Below are positions 28,911 through 38,612 of a stretch of 46,071 nucleotides of DNA, piece by piece. Every line of letters starts with the position of its first letter. Position 1 is the stretch's first letter. The position numbers and the translations under genes are program-made. A model generated the notes under the pieces. It ran no database searches, had not been told where the DNA came from, and saw only the letters and a list, made by a program, of their open reading frames with translations. This stretch comes from Limnoraphis robusta CS-951 (GTDB lineage: Bacteria; Cyanobacteriota; Cyanobacteriia; Cyanobacteriales; Microcoleaceae), in contig NZ_LATL02000133.1 of NCBI RefSeq assembly GCF_000972705.2, positions 1 through 46,071 of the forward strand, read 5' to 3'.

Positions 28911-31517
28911 TCAAGCGGTGGTAACTGAGGTTTTAAGAGGATTTTTTTTTTCTAAAACCTTACCTAACTGATAGGTAATATTGGCATCCTCCGGTTCTAA
29001 CTGTTGTGCCATCTGGTAGAATACGATCGCCCCGTCTAACTGATTAAATCGGACTAAGGTATCGGCTAATTGACTGTATAATTGAGCATCATCGGGTTTA
29101 ATTTCTAACGCCTTGTGATAGAGAGCAACGTGATCGGGATTTTGTTGGATAACTTGGCGATAATACCCTAACGCTTCGTTTAAGTCTATCATCGCCCGTT
29201 CCCGCAACGCATCGGCTAACTTTTCCTCAATTGCAGGTAAGTCTGACTGCAATTTTTGGGCTTTTCGATAGGCGACAACGGCTTCTTCCCAGTTTTCTAA
29301 CTTGGCTAAAACTTCCCCTAAATTGTAGTGTGTCCAAGGAAATTCTGGGTTTAATTCAATGGCTTTGCGATAGGGAATAACGGCTTCTTCCCAACGTTCT
29401 AACTTAACGAGTGCATCGGCTAAACTATTATGAGACCAAGAAAACTCCGGGTTTAATTCAATCGATTTTTGGTAAGATTCAATTGCTTCAGACCACCGTT
29501 CTAACTTAAACAAAGCCTCGGCTAATCCGTTATGCACCCACCACACATCTGATTTTAATTCAATCGCCCGATGATAAGCAATAATTGCTGTTTCAAACTG
29601 TTCTTTATCGCGTAATAAATTAGCGAGTTTTTGATAAGCTTCTGCGAAGTTAGAATCTAACTCAGTGGCTTTTTGATAATAGTTAATCGCTTCTTCTGTT
29701 TCTCCTGCTTGGCTGAGGGCATCAGCTAAACACTTATAGGCTTCTGCATCCCCATTCCCCTGTAACTGCATCGCCTGACGCAACACAGAAGCTGCTTCTT
29801 GCCATTGTTCTTGTTTGGCTAATACTTTTCCTAAACTGTAGTAAGACGGGGCAGTATTGGGATTGAGTTGAATGGCTTTTCGATAGGCTGCGGTTGCTTC
29901 TTTTAACTGCCATTGTTGTTTGAAAATCTCCCCAACTTGATGATAAGCTAAAGCATTATTCGGGTTTAACTCTAATAGCTTTTTATAGATTTCTAAGGCT
30001 TCTTGAGTTTGTTCTTGCTGGGCTAACAGTTGACCTAAACTCTGATAAAATTCGGGTTGTTTGGGTGCAAGTTCTGTCGCTTTCCGGTAAGATTGCAAAG
30101 CGTTCACCGCATCTCCCTGTAAGCGTTGAATTTCGCCTATTCCGTGATAAGCGACGGCTAACTGAGAGTTTAAGCGCAAAGCATGGCGATAACAAGTCAT
30201 TGCGGCTTGCAGTTGCCCTTGTTTGAGGCGAGTATTTCCCAGTTTGAGATGATCTTCTGCGGTGGCTTTTTCGGGTTCTAACTCGTAGGCTTTTTCTAAA
30301 CAGTGAGAGGCTTTTTGATGATCTCCCATTTCAGTAAAGATTTTCGCAACATTGCGATAAGCCCCGGCAAAGTCAGGTTTTTGAGTGATTGCTTGTTGAT
30401 AATAATAAACGGCTTTTTCTAAGCGTTCCTGCTGGGCGTATAAACTGCCTAAATTCGCATTAACTTCAGGATAATGCGGCTGAATGGCTAAGGCTTTTTC
30501 ATAGGAACGAATTGAGGCAGAAATTTCCCCTAACATTTGTAGGGCATTGCCTTGTATTTTATAAGCAACGGCTAAATCTGGTTTAATTTTTAACGCCGTT
30601 TGACAAGTGTTAATTGCCGCTTCCCATTGTTGAATGGCACAAAATGCTGTTGCTTTTGTGATTAATTCTTCGGGTTTAGGCGGTTGGGGTTGCGGTTTAG
30701 CAGAAGCTGCCGTGCCATTTTCAGTTGAAGCTGAACTGACTGCTGCGGCTAAGGTATCTTGAGGAGAGATATCTTGGGGTTTTTGGGCGGCGGCTAATGT
30801 ATCTGCGGATGTATTGAAAACGGTTATATTTTGTTGTATGTTTTGTTGAGCATTCAGTTCAATTGCCTTGCGATAATAGGGGGCTGCCTCTTTCATTTTC
30901 CCCTGTTGTTTCAACGCATCTGCTAAACTTTGATAAGCTGATGATAAATTGGGATCGCGTTGAATTGCATGGCGATAACAAGCGATCGCTTCTTCGACTT
31001 CACCCTGTTGTAATAACGCCTTTCCTAACTGTAAATGTTCGGCTGCTGTTACCTGTTGCGGTTCGAGGGTATAAGCCTGATACAAACATTGATTAACTTT
31101 TTGGGGTTGATTGAGTTGTGTCCAAACCCGTGCTAAATTCCGATAAGCTCCTGCAAAATCCGGCTTGATCGCGATCGCTTTTTGATAACAGTCTAATGCC
31201 TGTTGCCATTGTTGCGCTTTAGCGTGAATACTGCCGAGATTTGCATGAACTTCCGCCCAGTCGGGTTGCAACTGTAACGCCTGAGTATAATAACGTTGCG
31301 CTTCTTCTGGCTGTCCTTGACGCAACAATACATCCCCGATTAATTTATACCCAGGGGCGTGTTTTGGCTGAATTTTTAACAGTTGCTCACTTGCTTTGCG
31401 GGCATCTTCAAACTGCCCTTGGTTCAAATAGGCTTCAGCTTGTTGCTGGAGGAAAAAAACGCTTTTACGCAGGATCTCTTCGGCTCGCATCGGTTGATTG
31501 GGTTTAGACACATTCAT
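28911..31517 (-). CDS. Long TPR protein, likely N-terminal part of a TPR-GT2 protein
   Basis: An 868-residue TPR array of roughly 20 units. Residues about 18-222 form one block and residues about 283-855 a second, separated by an Ala/Gln/Pro-rich linker (PQDTLAAAVSSAS, KPQPQPPKPEE). The blocks are partly duplicated: DFAGAYRNLARVWTQ and DFAGAYRNVAKIFTE start matching stretches. The C-terminus after YQLGKVLEKK is a short out-of-family tail (NPLKTSVTTA) read beyond an A10 tract; in the other frame the sequence runs into the GT2 gene. No enzymatic domain is present. It lies 88 bp downstream of the GT61 gene on the same strand, so GT61, TPR and GT2 probably form one transcript. ATG 31517 is used. 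Confidence 0.82.
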   Translation of the reverse strand: MNVSKPNQPMRAEEILRKSVFFLQQQAEAYLNQGQFEDARKASEQLLKIQPKHAPGYKLIGDVLLRQGQPEEAQRYYTQALQLQPDWAEVHANLGSIHAKAQQWQQALDCYQKAIAIKPDFAGAYRNLARVWTQLNQPQKVNQCLYQAYTLEPQQVTAAEHLQLGKALLQQGEVEEAIACYRHAIQRDPNLSSAYQSLADALKQQGKMKEAAPYYRKAIELNAQQNIQQNITVFNTSADTLAAAQKPQDISPQDTLAAAVSSASTENGTAASAKPQPQPPKPEELITKATAFCAIQQWEAAINTCQTALKIKPDLAVAYKIQGNALQMLGEISASIRSYEKALAIQPHYPEVNANLGSLYAQQERLEKAVYYYQQAITQKPDFAGAYRNVAKIFTEMGDHQKASHCLEKAYELEPEKATAEDHLKLGNTRLKQGQLQAAMTCYRHALRLNSQLAVAYHGIGEIQRLQGDAVNALQSYRKATELAPKQPEFYQSLGQLLAQQEQTQEALEIYKKLLELNPNNALAYHQVGEIFKQQWQLKEATAAYRKAIQLNPNTAPSYYSLGKVLAKQEQWQEAASVLRQAMQLQGNGDAEAYKCLADALSQAGETEEAINYYQKATELDSNFAEAYQKLANLLRDKEQFETAIIAYHRAIELKSDVWWVHNGLAEALFKLERWSEAIESYQKSIELNPEFSWSHNSLADALVKLERWEEAVIPYRKAIELNPEFPWTHYNLGEVLAKLENWEEAVVAYRKAQKLQSDLPAIEEKLADALRERAMIDLNEALGYYRQVIQQNPDHVALYHKALEIKPDDAQLYSQLADTLVRFNQLDGAIVFYQMAQQLEPEDANITYQLGKVLEKKNPLKTSVTTA
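28942..28951 (-). other. A10 tract at out-of-frame TPR/GT2 junction
   Basis: On the minus strand ten consecutive A follow GAAGGTTTTAG-type sequence and precede TCCTCTT. Reading A10 keeps the TPR frame, which stops at 28911. Reading A9 joins it to the glycosyltransferase frame. Runs of this length are prone to polymerase slippage and to sequencing error. Confidence 0.7.
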
Positions 31518-31605
31518 ATAATTCCCTATTGTTTATTGTAGTATTTCCGGTGTCACAAAAAAAATATTTTTTTCGCAAGCGGTAGACTTCCCCTCGTCCC
31601 GAGAT

Positions 31606-34374
31606 TCATCTCTCATTTAGCCCCGCTTGCTGAATTAACCGCTTGAGCGTGCTAATATTCACCCAAATATCTTCTATGAGGGGGTTGGGATACATCAGAC
31701 TCCGAATCGGATAGCAAACGAATCCTTCTCCCGTCAGCGAGTAATGGTCTAACCCCATATATTGACTGATTACTCGGTAATAATATCGCTCATAATGGGG
31801 GGATAAAAATTCTATCACTTTAACTTCTTTACTACAAAAAACAATATTTGTCAAACCACTTCCATGAGCCGCTACAATTACTTTCGCCTGGGCAAATAAA
31901 CGCACTTGCTCAGAAAATGACAAAGATTCCAGGAAAACCTCTACAAAGCCCAAAGGATGCAACACCTGCATGACTTCGGCTTCATTCATTACCTGTCGAT
32001 GTCTAGCATTCGCCCGACTGATGTAAATTCGTTCAGGATAATTCCCCTTTTTTTCAACCGCTAACGGCAGAAATGTTTCTCGCAAAAAGTCAATCGCCCA
32101 AGGCTGCAACCATCCTAAATATCCCGCAAAGGAAGGCACGATTAACTGTTCCGCTTGCACATGACAATAGCGATCACTTTCTAATATTTTTTCCGTCGGT
32201 ATTCCCAATAAATTCAACGTCTCTTGCTGAAAGGGTAGCTGATAACTATTCACCAAAAACCAGTCAATTTCCTCTAATTTTATCTGACTTTGACGCAACA
32301 GTTCAATCCGGGGTAAAACATCTACCATCCAATGAAAATAAATATGCCCTGATAAGCCAGATAATACAGCTACTGATCCTTTAACTGATTTTACAGGGGG
32401 TAATTGTTCCTGTTGAAAAATTTGATGATGGTGAGGATTATAACCTTGACACCCCGGAAGTTCGCCGGGATATTCCCGAGAAACATCAGCTAATAATTGG
32501 TGATCAGGTGTTAGAATTGCGATCGCTTTACAAACCATCCAATAATTTTCTTTAGGAACAATCCAAGCCCGCCCATTTGGAATCATCGCCACAAAGGTTT
32601 CAAAGTGAGGAACCGGAACTTCTTTTTCAGGTGAATTTCTATAAATTCCCTGCCCTAAATTTGTTAATTCCAACTGTTTACAAATCTGTTTTAAGCAGCG
32701 TTGACATTCCAAACCGCCACAGTCTTGAGAAGAAGTTGGGGAAGACTGTAAACAGGGCGGATTTATATTGGTGGTTTGTGAGAGAGATATGTCTGTGTAG
32801 AACCCGCCCCTACAAAACTCCTGACTACTAACAGCTAACTGTTTTTGCCAATCTTTTGTAGACAGACAAACCTCTTTTGGGGGTTGTTGTTGAGGCGGAA
32901 TTTTACTGTCTAAGTCAACCATTCCCGTGATCAGGTGAGAGTTGGAGATGCCATTTTTCAAGACTTTTGAATAATAATGAATCGCCGTTTCCCAACGTTG
33001 TTGTTTTTCGGCGATATAGCCTAAAAGCAGATCAACTTCGGGAATAAACTGTTGAGTTTTCTGACTGATCGCTTGGGATAAATGACAGATAGCGATCGCA
33101 TGATTCCACTGTTGTTGTTGAATTAAACAGTCAGCTAACCGCACGTAAATCTCTACTCGATGGGGCTGAATTTGCAAGGCATTCTGATAATGTCTCGCGG
33201 CTTGATCAAATTTACCATATCGTCTCAGAGCGTTTCCTAAATGTACATGAAACTCTATTAAATGATCATAGAGGGGTAGATTTTTGGACGATTCTGTAGA
33301 CGGATCACAGGCGCTAAAGTTCCCCAAATTAAAGTTAAATTGTTGTAAACTGCGAAGAAAACGAACACAAGCCTGTTTAGCAAGTTGCCATTCATCGATT
33401 TCTGTGTCGGAAAACGCCATAGCCTCCAGCCGATGACAATAAGCTTCAACAAATTTGGGTTCAAGCGCGATCGCTTTTTGATAACAAGCCATCGCCTGAT
33501 CAAATTTACCTTGTCTTTGGAATAAATAACCACAGTCACTATAAGCCTGAATATTTTCAGGGCTGTGTTGGATGGCTTTTTGAAAATAATCAACCGCAAT
33601 TTTATAATTATTGTGTTGTTGGTAAAGTTGGGCTAAATTAAGATAAGCAACGGTTAAATCTGGTTTGAGTTCTAGAGCGCGATGATAAGCTGAAATGGCT
33701 TTTCTTTTGTTTTCCTGTGCTAACCAAGCTTGCCCAATATTATTATAAAGGATTGCCCATTCAGGTTTTTGAGTCATTGCCTGTTGGAAGATTTCAATCG
33801 CCTCTAAAAATTGACTGCTTTCAATCAATAAACAACCCAATACATTGTAAGCTTCTGTGTAATTTGGAGCAATACTAATAGCTTCTTTTATGAGTTTGAT
33901 CGCATCCTCAAGCTGAGATTGGGCTTTGAAAACAAGGGCTAAACCCATGTAGGGCGGTGCATATTTAGGGTTTTGGGCGATCGCCTGTTGGTAGATAGAA
34001 ATAGATTGAACAAAATTTCCTTGTTGATATAAAGCCTCCCCTAGATGATAATAGAGTTCTATCCAATTTGTTTGTAACTGAAGGGCCGTTTGATAGAGCA
34101 GAACTGCATCATCAATCCATCCGCCCTTGCGGTATAATTGAGCTAGATGAGCATAGGCAACCGCATCATCGGGTTGCAGTTCAATCGCTTTTGTATAGGC
34201 TAAAGCTGCTTGTTTTAACTGTTCTTGAGCTTCTCGGATATTGCCTAAAATGCGATAGGCGATCGCACAGTTGGGATATTGACGGAGAACTTCTTGACAA
34301 ATCTCCACAGAACTCTTAATTTGTCCCTGTTGTAAATGGGAAAGAGCGAGTTTAAGTTGTTGTTCAATCTTCAT
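31606..34374 (-). CDS. TPR-GT61 glycosyltransferase (DUF563)
   Basis: A 922-residue fusion. Residues 1-480 are about a dozen TPR units. Residues about 490-590 form a linker with a Cys cluster (CGGLECQRCLKQIC). Residues about 600-920 are a GT61 domain: GHIYFHWMVDVLPRIELLR with the family's H-W-x-x-D-x-L-P-R, then RIYISRANARHRQVMNEAEV, and AQAKVIVAAHGSGLTNIVFC with the conserved HG-G/A-L-N motif. GT61 enzymes transfer xylose, arabinose or GlcNAc in other organisms; the sugar here is unknown. Part of the linker (about 535-560) is encoded by an intergenic-type palindromic repeat inserted in frame. ATG 34374 is preferred over TTG 34398; neither has a clear ribosome-binding site. Confidence 0.85.
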   Translation of the reverse strand: MKIEQQLKLALSHLQQGQIKSSVEICQEVLRQYPNCAIAYRILGNIREAQEQLKQAALAYTKAIELQPDDAVAYAHLAQLYRKGGWIDDAVLLYQTALQLQTNWIELYYHLGEALYQQGNFVQSISIYQQAIAQNPKYAPPYMGLALVFKAQSQLEDAIKLIKEAISIAPNYTEAYNVLGCLLIESSQFLEAIEIFQQAMTQKPEWAILYNNIGQAWLAQENKRKAISAYHRALELKPDLTVAYLNLAQLYQQHNNYKIAVDYFQKAIQHSPENIQAYSDCGYLFQRQGKFDQAMACYQKAIALEPKFVEAYCHRLEAMAFSDTEIDEWQLAKQACVRFLRSLQQFNFNLGNFSACDPSTESSKNLPLYDHLIEFHVHLGNALRRYGKFDQAARHYQNALQIQPHRVEIYVRLADCLIQQQQWNHAIAICHLSQAISQKTQQFIPEVDLLLGYIAEKQQRWETAIHYYSKVLKNGISNSHLITGMVDLDSKIPPQQQPPKEVCLSTKDWQKQLAVSSQEFCRGGFYTDISLSQTTNINPPCLQSSPTSSQDCGGLECQRCLKQICKQLELTNLGQGIYRNSPEKEVPVPHFETFVAMIPNGRAWIVPKENYWMVCKAIAILTPDHQLLADVSREYPGELPGCQGYNPHHHQIFQQEQLPPVKSVKGSVAVLSGLSGHIYFHWMVDVLPRIELLRQSQIKLEEIDWFLVNSYQLPFQQETLNLLGIPTEKILESDRYCHVQAEQLIVPSFAGYLGWLQPWAIDFLRETFLPLAVEKKGNYPERIYISRANARHRQVMNEAEVMQVLHPLGFVEVFLESLSFSEQVRLFAQAKVIVAAHGSGLTNIVFCSKEVKVIEFLSPHYERYYYRVISQYMGLDHYSLTGEGFVCYPIRSLMYPNPLIEDIWVNISTLKRLIQQAGLNER
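32748..32815. repeat. Palindromic repeat inserted in frame in the GT61 gene
   Basis: Read on the minus strand it starts GTAGGGGCGGGTT and ends AAATCCGCCCTGT, so its ends are imperfect inverted repeats (GGGCGGGTT against AATCCGCCC, 8 of 9). GTAGGGGCGGGTT-type palindromes are dispersed between genes in filamentous cyanobacteria (from memory). Here the element is translated as part of a linker between the TPR and GT61 domains. Confidence 0.5.
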
Positions 34375-34398
34375 TTTTAAGGCTAGACGAATGCTCAA

Positions 34399-34723
34399 CA
34401 GGTTATGGGACGCTCAAACATTAATACAAGCTTAGAAAAACATTTTATGTCTCAGACTAATTGTACCATTTTAGATGAATTCATCAATCTCTGATTTTCC
34501 TATCTGAAATTGTTAAGAATAATTAAAAAAACATTAATTTTTGTATAAATTACGTTTTATTTACCTAAAAATCATACACTATATATAGCCTAAAAAACTC
34601 AAGTTTAAAGAATAATCAAAGTAAAATTCAAAGGAATAATTTTCCTTAGGCAAATTAAACTCTGAAGAATGGCAATTCAAAGCTTTTCAATTTAGAATCG
34701 TGTTGAATCAAAATAGGTAAACG
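34399..34723 (+). promoter_or_regulatory. Divergent intergenic region with candidate promoter for the GGDEF-EAL gene
   Basis: A 325-bp, strongly AT-rich gap between divergent genes. TTTACC (34560-34565) and TATATA (34582-34587) with a 16-bp spacer make a plausible sigma-70-type promoter reading rightwards, leaving a leader of about 130 bases. AAGGAA (34631-34636) and TTCCTT (34642-34647) form a small hairpin in that leader. No ribosome-binding site stronger than AGGTAAACG precedes ATG 34724. Nothing else is recognised. Confidence 0.3.
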
Positions 34724-37700
34724 ATGAGACACTGGAATTTTCTTCAAAAAATATTCAATCTCTATCGAAAAAATCATTTGATAGCTGCGAATAAAAAAGT
34801 CAGGAATGACAGCTTGTACCGCTTGTTTATGCTCTCACCTGACTTAGTAGCTCTAGGGGGGTTTGATGGTTATTTTAAGCAAGTTAACCCGGCCTTTGAA
34901 ACCACATTAGGCTACACATCAACGCAATTATTAGCAAAACCCTGGATTGAATTTGTTCATCCTGAAGATCAAAACGCAACACTTCTAGCCTTTGAACAGC
35001 TTCTCAATCAAAAGTCTATCATTAAATTTGAAAATCGCTATAGCTGTCACGATAATTCTTACAAATGGTTATCTTGGACTGCTATACCCGACCCGGAAAA
35101 TAATTTAACTTATTTAGTCGGTCGTGATATAACGGCTCAAAAACAAACCGAAGCTCAACTGTGTGCGCGAATTCGTCAACAAGCAGCCGTTGCTCAACTC
35201 GGTCAACTCGCCTTAGAAAAAACAATGGGTGTGAATGAAACCTCTCTCATTAACCAATTATTTGAGCAATCAGTGATTATAATAGCCGATATTCTAGAAG
35301 TTAAGTATAGCAAAATTCTACAACTAATCCCTGAGCAAAACAACTTTTATATCAAAGCGAGCGTAGGTTGGGAAATAGATATAGTTGACAGCGCAAGGAT
35401 TGATGTCCAATACAATACACAAGCGGGTTATACCTTACTTAAAAGTGAACCTGTAATTGTCGAAGACTTGCGAACTGAAACCCGTTTTGATGGGTCATCT
35501 TTGCTGCTTGAACATCAGATTATGAGTGGAATGAGCGTGGTTATTGGTTCGAGAGAAAAACCCTTCGGAGTCTTAGCCGTTCACAGTATCAAACAACGTC
35601 AATTTAGCACAGATGACATCAATTTCCTGCAAGCGATCGCCAATATTCTAGCAATGGCTGTAGAACGTCACCGATCAGAAGAACATTTGTACCTATTAGA
35701 ACGAGCGATCAATTCTGCTAACAATGGCATTATTATCACCGATGCAAATCAATCCGACAACCCGATTATTTATGCCAATTCTGCCGTTGAGGATAACACA
35801 GGTTATTCCGGCTCTGAAATCATCGGTCAAAACTGTCGTATCTTGCAAGGAAAAGATCGAAATCAACCCGAACTCAACATCATTCGAGACGCGATCGCCG
35901 CCCAAAAGGAATGTCATGTAACTGTACGAAACTATCGCAAAGATGGCACTTTATTTTGGAATGAACTGTTTATTTCACCTGTTTTAAACACCGAGGGAAA
36001 ACTCACCAACTTCATCGGAATCCAAAAAGATATTACTGATCGCATTCGATCAGAAGCCGCTCTCCAAGAGTCTCAAGCCCGTCTAAAAACGATTATTTCG
36101 GCGACTTCCGATGCACTGGTTGTTGTCAATCAACAAGGGATGATTCGTTTTATCAATCCGGCGGCTGAAGTCTTATTTGGTCGCTCTGAGTCTGTGCTTG
36201 TTAGTTACTGGATCGGGAATTTTATCGTCCATGAAAACATGACTGAATTAACAATTTTACAGCCACAAGGGAAACAAGTTATTGCAGAAATGCGAGGGGT
36301 TGAGATTGACTGGGATGGAGAACAAGCCACTTTAGTTTCCCTGCGAGATATCAGCGAACGTTATAAAATTACCTATGAAATTCAACAAACTCGCAACTTT
36401 CTCCAAACCCTGATTGATCATCTTCCCGTTGCTATTTTTTCCCGAAAAATTAACTCAGAAACGGGAATAGAAGGCACGTTTAACCTGTGGAATTCCACCT
36501 GTCAAAAACTCTATGGACTCAGCCCCGAAGAAGTGATAGGAAAAACAGTTCATCAGGTCTTTTCTCCTGAACAAGCGAATCGAATTGTGCAAGCCGATCG
36601 AGAAGCATTAGCTTCGGGAAGTTTGCAAGAAATCCCCTCTGAACCCATTAATACTCCCCGTTGGGGAGAACGTGTACTGCATACTTTAGTTGTTCCTATC
36701 TATGGCAACATGAACGAACTAGAGTATTTTTTGTGTATTTCTGAAGATATTACCGAACGCAAGCAAACCGAAGAACAACTCCGACACAGTGCTTTTTACG
36801 ACGCGCTGACCAACTTACCCAACCGAGCTTTATTTATGAAGCAGTTGGAACAAGCAATTTATCAAACCAGAAGCTTAAATCAGACTTTATTTGCGGTGGT
36901 CTTTTTAGATCTAGATGGCTTCAAGTTTGTGAATGAAAGTTTGGGACATATTATCGGTGATCAATTGTTAATTGCCATCGCTCGTCGTCTAGAAAGTTGT
37001 TTACGTCCCGGCGATACTCTCGCTCGTTTAGGAGGCGATGAATTTACCTTTCTCCTACAAGATATTCAACACATTGATCAGGCTGTCGCCGTCATGCAGA
37101 AAGTTCAGCAGAAATTAGCCTTTCCATTTTATCTTAGTGGTCATCAACTGTTTAGTAATGCCAGTATGGGGATCGCCTTGATCAGTTCAGACTATACCTA
37201 TCCTGAAGAACTGTTGCGAGATGCAGATATTGCCATGTATTCCGCTAAACAACGGGGAAAAAATTGTTATGCTCTTTTTAACTCAAAAATGCGCCAAAAA
37301 AGCCGGGAACGACTGCTACTAGAAACCGATCTCCGTTGGGCTTGGGAAAAGCGAGAGTTTTTAGTTTATTATCAACCGATCATCTGTTTACAAACGCATC
37401 AAATTGTCGGGTTTGAAGCATTAATGCGTTGGCAACATCCGACGAAAGGTTGGATTTCACCGAGTCAATTTATTCCGATTGCTGAAGAAACAGGATTAAT
37501 TATTGATTTGGGTTATTGGGTGCTACAAATCGCCTGTAGTCAACTGCACGCTTGGCATCAACTCTTTTTCCCCCATTTAAAAGTAGGGGGGATACAAATG
37601 CAGGAATTAAGCATGAGCGTTAATTTGTCGGGTCGCCAAATTCAAGAACATGATTTTGTTGAAAATATTCATAAAGTTATTACACAAACTAAAATTAATC

Positions 37701-38119
37701 CGCAAACGCTTAAGTTAGAAATTACCGAAAGTATGTTAATGGAAAATCCTGATATTGTCAAAGCTAAATTATACCAAATTCAAGCCCTAAATATCCGTTT
37801 AAGTCTCGATGATTTTGGCACGGGATATTCTTCCTTAAGCTATCTGCATAACTTCCCGATCAATACTCTAAAAATTGATCGCTCTTTTATTCTGCGAATG
37901 AATTTAGACCCTGAAAATGCTGCTATCGTCCAAGCCATTATTACCTTAGCGCACACTTTAGGAATGGATGTGATCGCCGAAGGTGTAGAAACAGCCGAAC
38001 ATTTAGAACCTCTTCAGGCTTTAGGATGTGAATATGGACAGGGTTATTTTTTTTCTAAACCTGTCAGTGCCGTAGAAGCCGAACAATTGCTACAATCACA
38101 ACAGTTTGAGAGGCAATAA
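34724..38119 (+). CDS. PAS-GAF-LOV-PAS-PAS-GGDEF-EAL cyclic-di-GMP protein
   Basis: An 1131-residue sensor enzyme. In order: PAS (about 29-140, [21 protein letters not shown]), GAF (about 165-315), a LOV-type PAS (about 322-437), two more PAS domains (about 445-548 and 554-680), GGDEF (about 690-850) and EAL (about 865-1120). The LOV domain keeps [14 protein letters not shown] with C371 as the flavin-adduct cysteine, plus [13 protein letters not shown] and FIGIQKDIT with the flavin-binding Asn, Asn and Gln. GGDEF is intact (770-774) with an RxxD inhibitory site (R761-D764). EAL (898-900), [24 protein letters not shown] and AEGVET are also intact, so both synthesis and hydrolysis of c-di-GMP are possible. 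No membrane segment was found. It is likely a cytosolic blue-light input to motility or biofilm control. Confidence 0.92.
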   Translation: MRHWNFLQKIFNLYRKNHLIAANKKVRNDSLYRLFMLSPDLVALGGFDGYFKQVNPAFETTLGYTSTQLLAKPWIEFVHPEDQNATLLAFEQLLNQKSIIKFENRYSCHDNSYKWLSWTAIPDPENNLTYLVGRDITAQKQTEAQLCARIRQQAAVAQLGQLALEKTMGVNETSLINQLFEQSVIIIADILEVKYSKILQLIPEQNNFYIKASVGWEIDIVDSARIDVQYNTQAGYTLLKSEPVIVEDLRTETRFDGSSLLLEHQIMSGMSVVIGSREKPFGVLAVHSIKQRQFSTDDINFLQAIANILAMAVERHRSEEHLYLLERAINSANNGIIITDANQSDNPIIYANSAVEDNTGYSGSEIIGQNCRILQGKDRNQPELNIIRDAIAAQKECHVTVRNYRKDGTLFWNELFISPVLNTEGKLTNFIGIQKDITDRIRSEAALQESQARLKTIISATSDALVVVNQQGMIRFINPAAEVLFGRSESVLVSYWIGNFIVHENMTELTILQPQGKQVIAEMRGVEIDWDGEQATLVSLRDISERYKITYEIQQTRNFLQTLIDHLPVAIFSRKINSETGIEGTFNLWNSTCQKLYGLSPEEVIGKTVHQVFSPEQANRIVQADREALASGSLQEIPSEPINTPRWGERVLHTLVVPIYGNMNELEYFLCISEDITERKQTEEQLRHSAFYDALTNLPNRALFMKQLEQAIYQTRSLNQTLFAVVFLDLDGFKFVNESLGHIIGDQLLIAIARRLESCLRPGDTLARLGGDEFTFLLQDIQHIDQAVAVMQKVQQKLAFPFYLSGHQLFSNASMGIALISSDYTYPEELLRDADIAMYSAKQRGKNCYALFNSKMRQKSRERLLLETDLRWAWEKREFLVYYQPIICLQTHQIVGFEALMRWQHPTKGWISPSQFIPIAEETGLIIDLGYWVLQIACSQLHAWHQLFFPHLKVGGIQMQELSMSVNLSGRQIQEHDFVENIHKVITQTKINPQTLKLEITESMLMENPDIVKAKLYQIQALNIRLSLDDFGTGYSSLSYLHNFPINTLKIDRSFILRMNLDPENAAIVQAIITLAHTLGMDVIAEGVETAEHLEPLQALGCEYGQGYFFSKPVSAVEAEQLLQSQQFERQ

Positions 38120-38122
38120 TCG

Positions 38123-38494
38123 CTAAATCTTACCCTGTTTTTCAAACCCCGCGATCACTTGTTCAACGGTTAGCATTTCTATCGGGATCTCTTCAGACTG
38201 GGCGATTTGTGTTAAAGGTTTTAACGAAGACAATACTAAACGAGTAAAAAAACTCTCAAAGTTGCTATCGACTTCTAACTGTTGTTGAATATTTTGATCT
38301 TGCTTAATCCAATCTGTAATTTGTGCGGGTGTAATCTGTTCTACAGAAATTTCTTGTACTTCCGCAATTTGTTTTAAACATCTTAAGGCATAAATCGCCA
38401 ATCGAGTTGAAAATTTATCTTTAGAAGACAATAAAGCCGCATCCACTTTAATGGCTTCTTCCGTCGTCAAAAATTCCATTGTCGGTTGCATCAT
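38123..38494 (-). CDS. Conserved small helical protein of unknown function
   Basis: A 123-residue protein that I do not recognise. It is all-helical in appearance and built from two related halves: FSTRLAIYALRCLKQIAEVQ then EQITPAQITDWIKQD, and FFTRLVLSSLKPLTQIAQSE then EMLTVEQVIAGFEKQ. It is acidic, lacks a signal peptide and has one cysteine. Start codons at 38494, 38491 and 38479 (MEFLTTEEA) are all possible. It is convergent with the GGDEF-EAL gene, with 3 bp between the stops, and lies downstream of sufR on the same strand, so it may be read through from that gene. The frame and internal repetition make it a believable gene. Confidence 0.65.
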   Translation of the reverse strand: MMQPTMEFLTTEEAIKVDAALLSSKDKFSTRLAIYALRCLKQIAEVQEISVEQITPAQITDWIKQDQNIQQQLEVDSNFESFFTRLVLSSLKPLTQIAQSEEIPIEMLTVEQVIAGFEKQGKI

Positions 38495-38533
38495 TTGACA
38501 ATATATGAATTATAAATTAGGTAACAGGTAAGA

Positions 38534-38612
38534 GGGAATCGGGAATCGGGAATAGAACATTCTAAACTCCTAACTGGTCACTGATAACTGTTAACTGTTA
38601 ACTGGTCACTAT
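38534..38612. repeat. Short tandem heptanucleotide repeats (STRR type)
   Basis: GGGAATC, GGGAATC, GGGAATA run from 38534 to 38554. A second heptamer set (TAACTGG, TCACTGA, TAACTGT, TAACTGT, TAACTGG, TCACTAT) fills 38571-38612. The latter contains the sufR stop codon and encodes its last residues. Confidence 0.75.

Noticed and set aside
28847..28951. An independent start codon for the GT2 gene upstream of 28846
   Set aside because: The 35 open codons contain no ATG, GTG or TTG, which is why the A10 junction is treated as the explanation.
31557..31573. A8-TA-T7 palindrome between the GT61 and TPR genes
   Set aside because: It has no GC stem, so it is not a convincing terminator, and the flanking genes are co-directional and likely co-transcribed.
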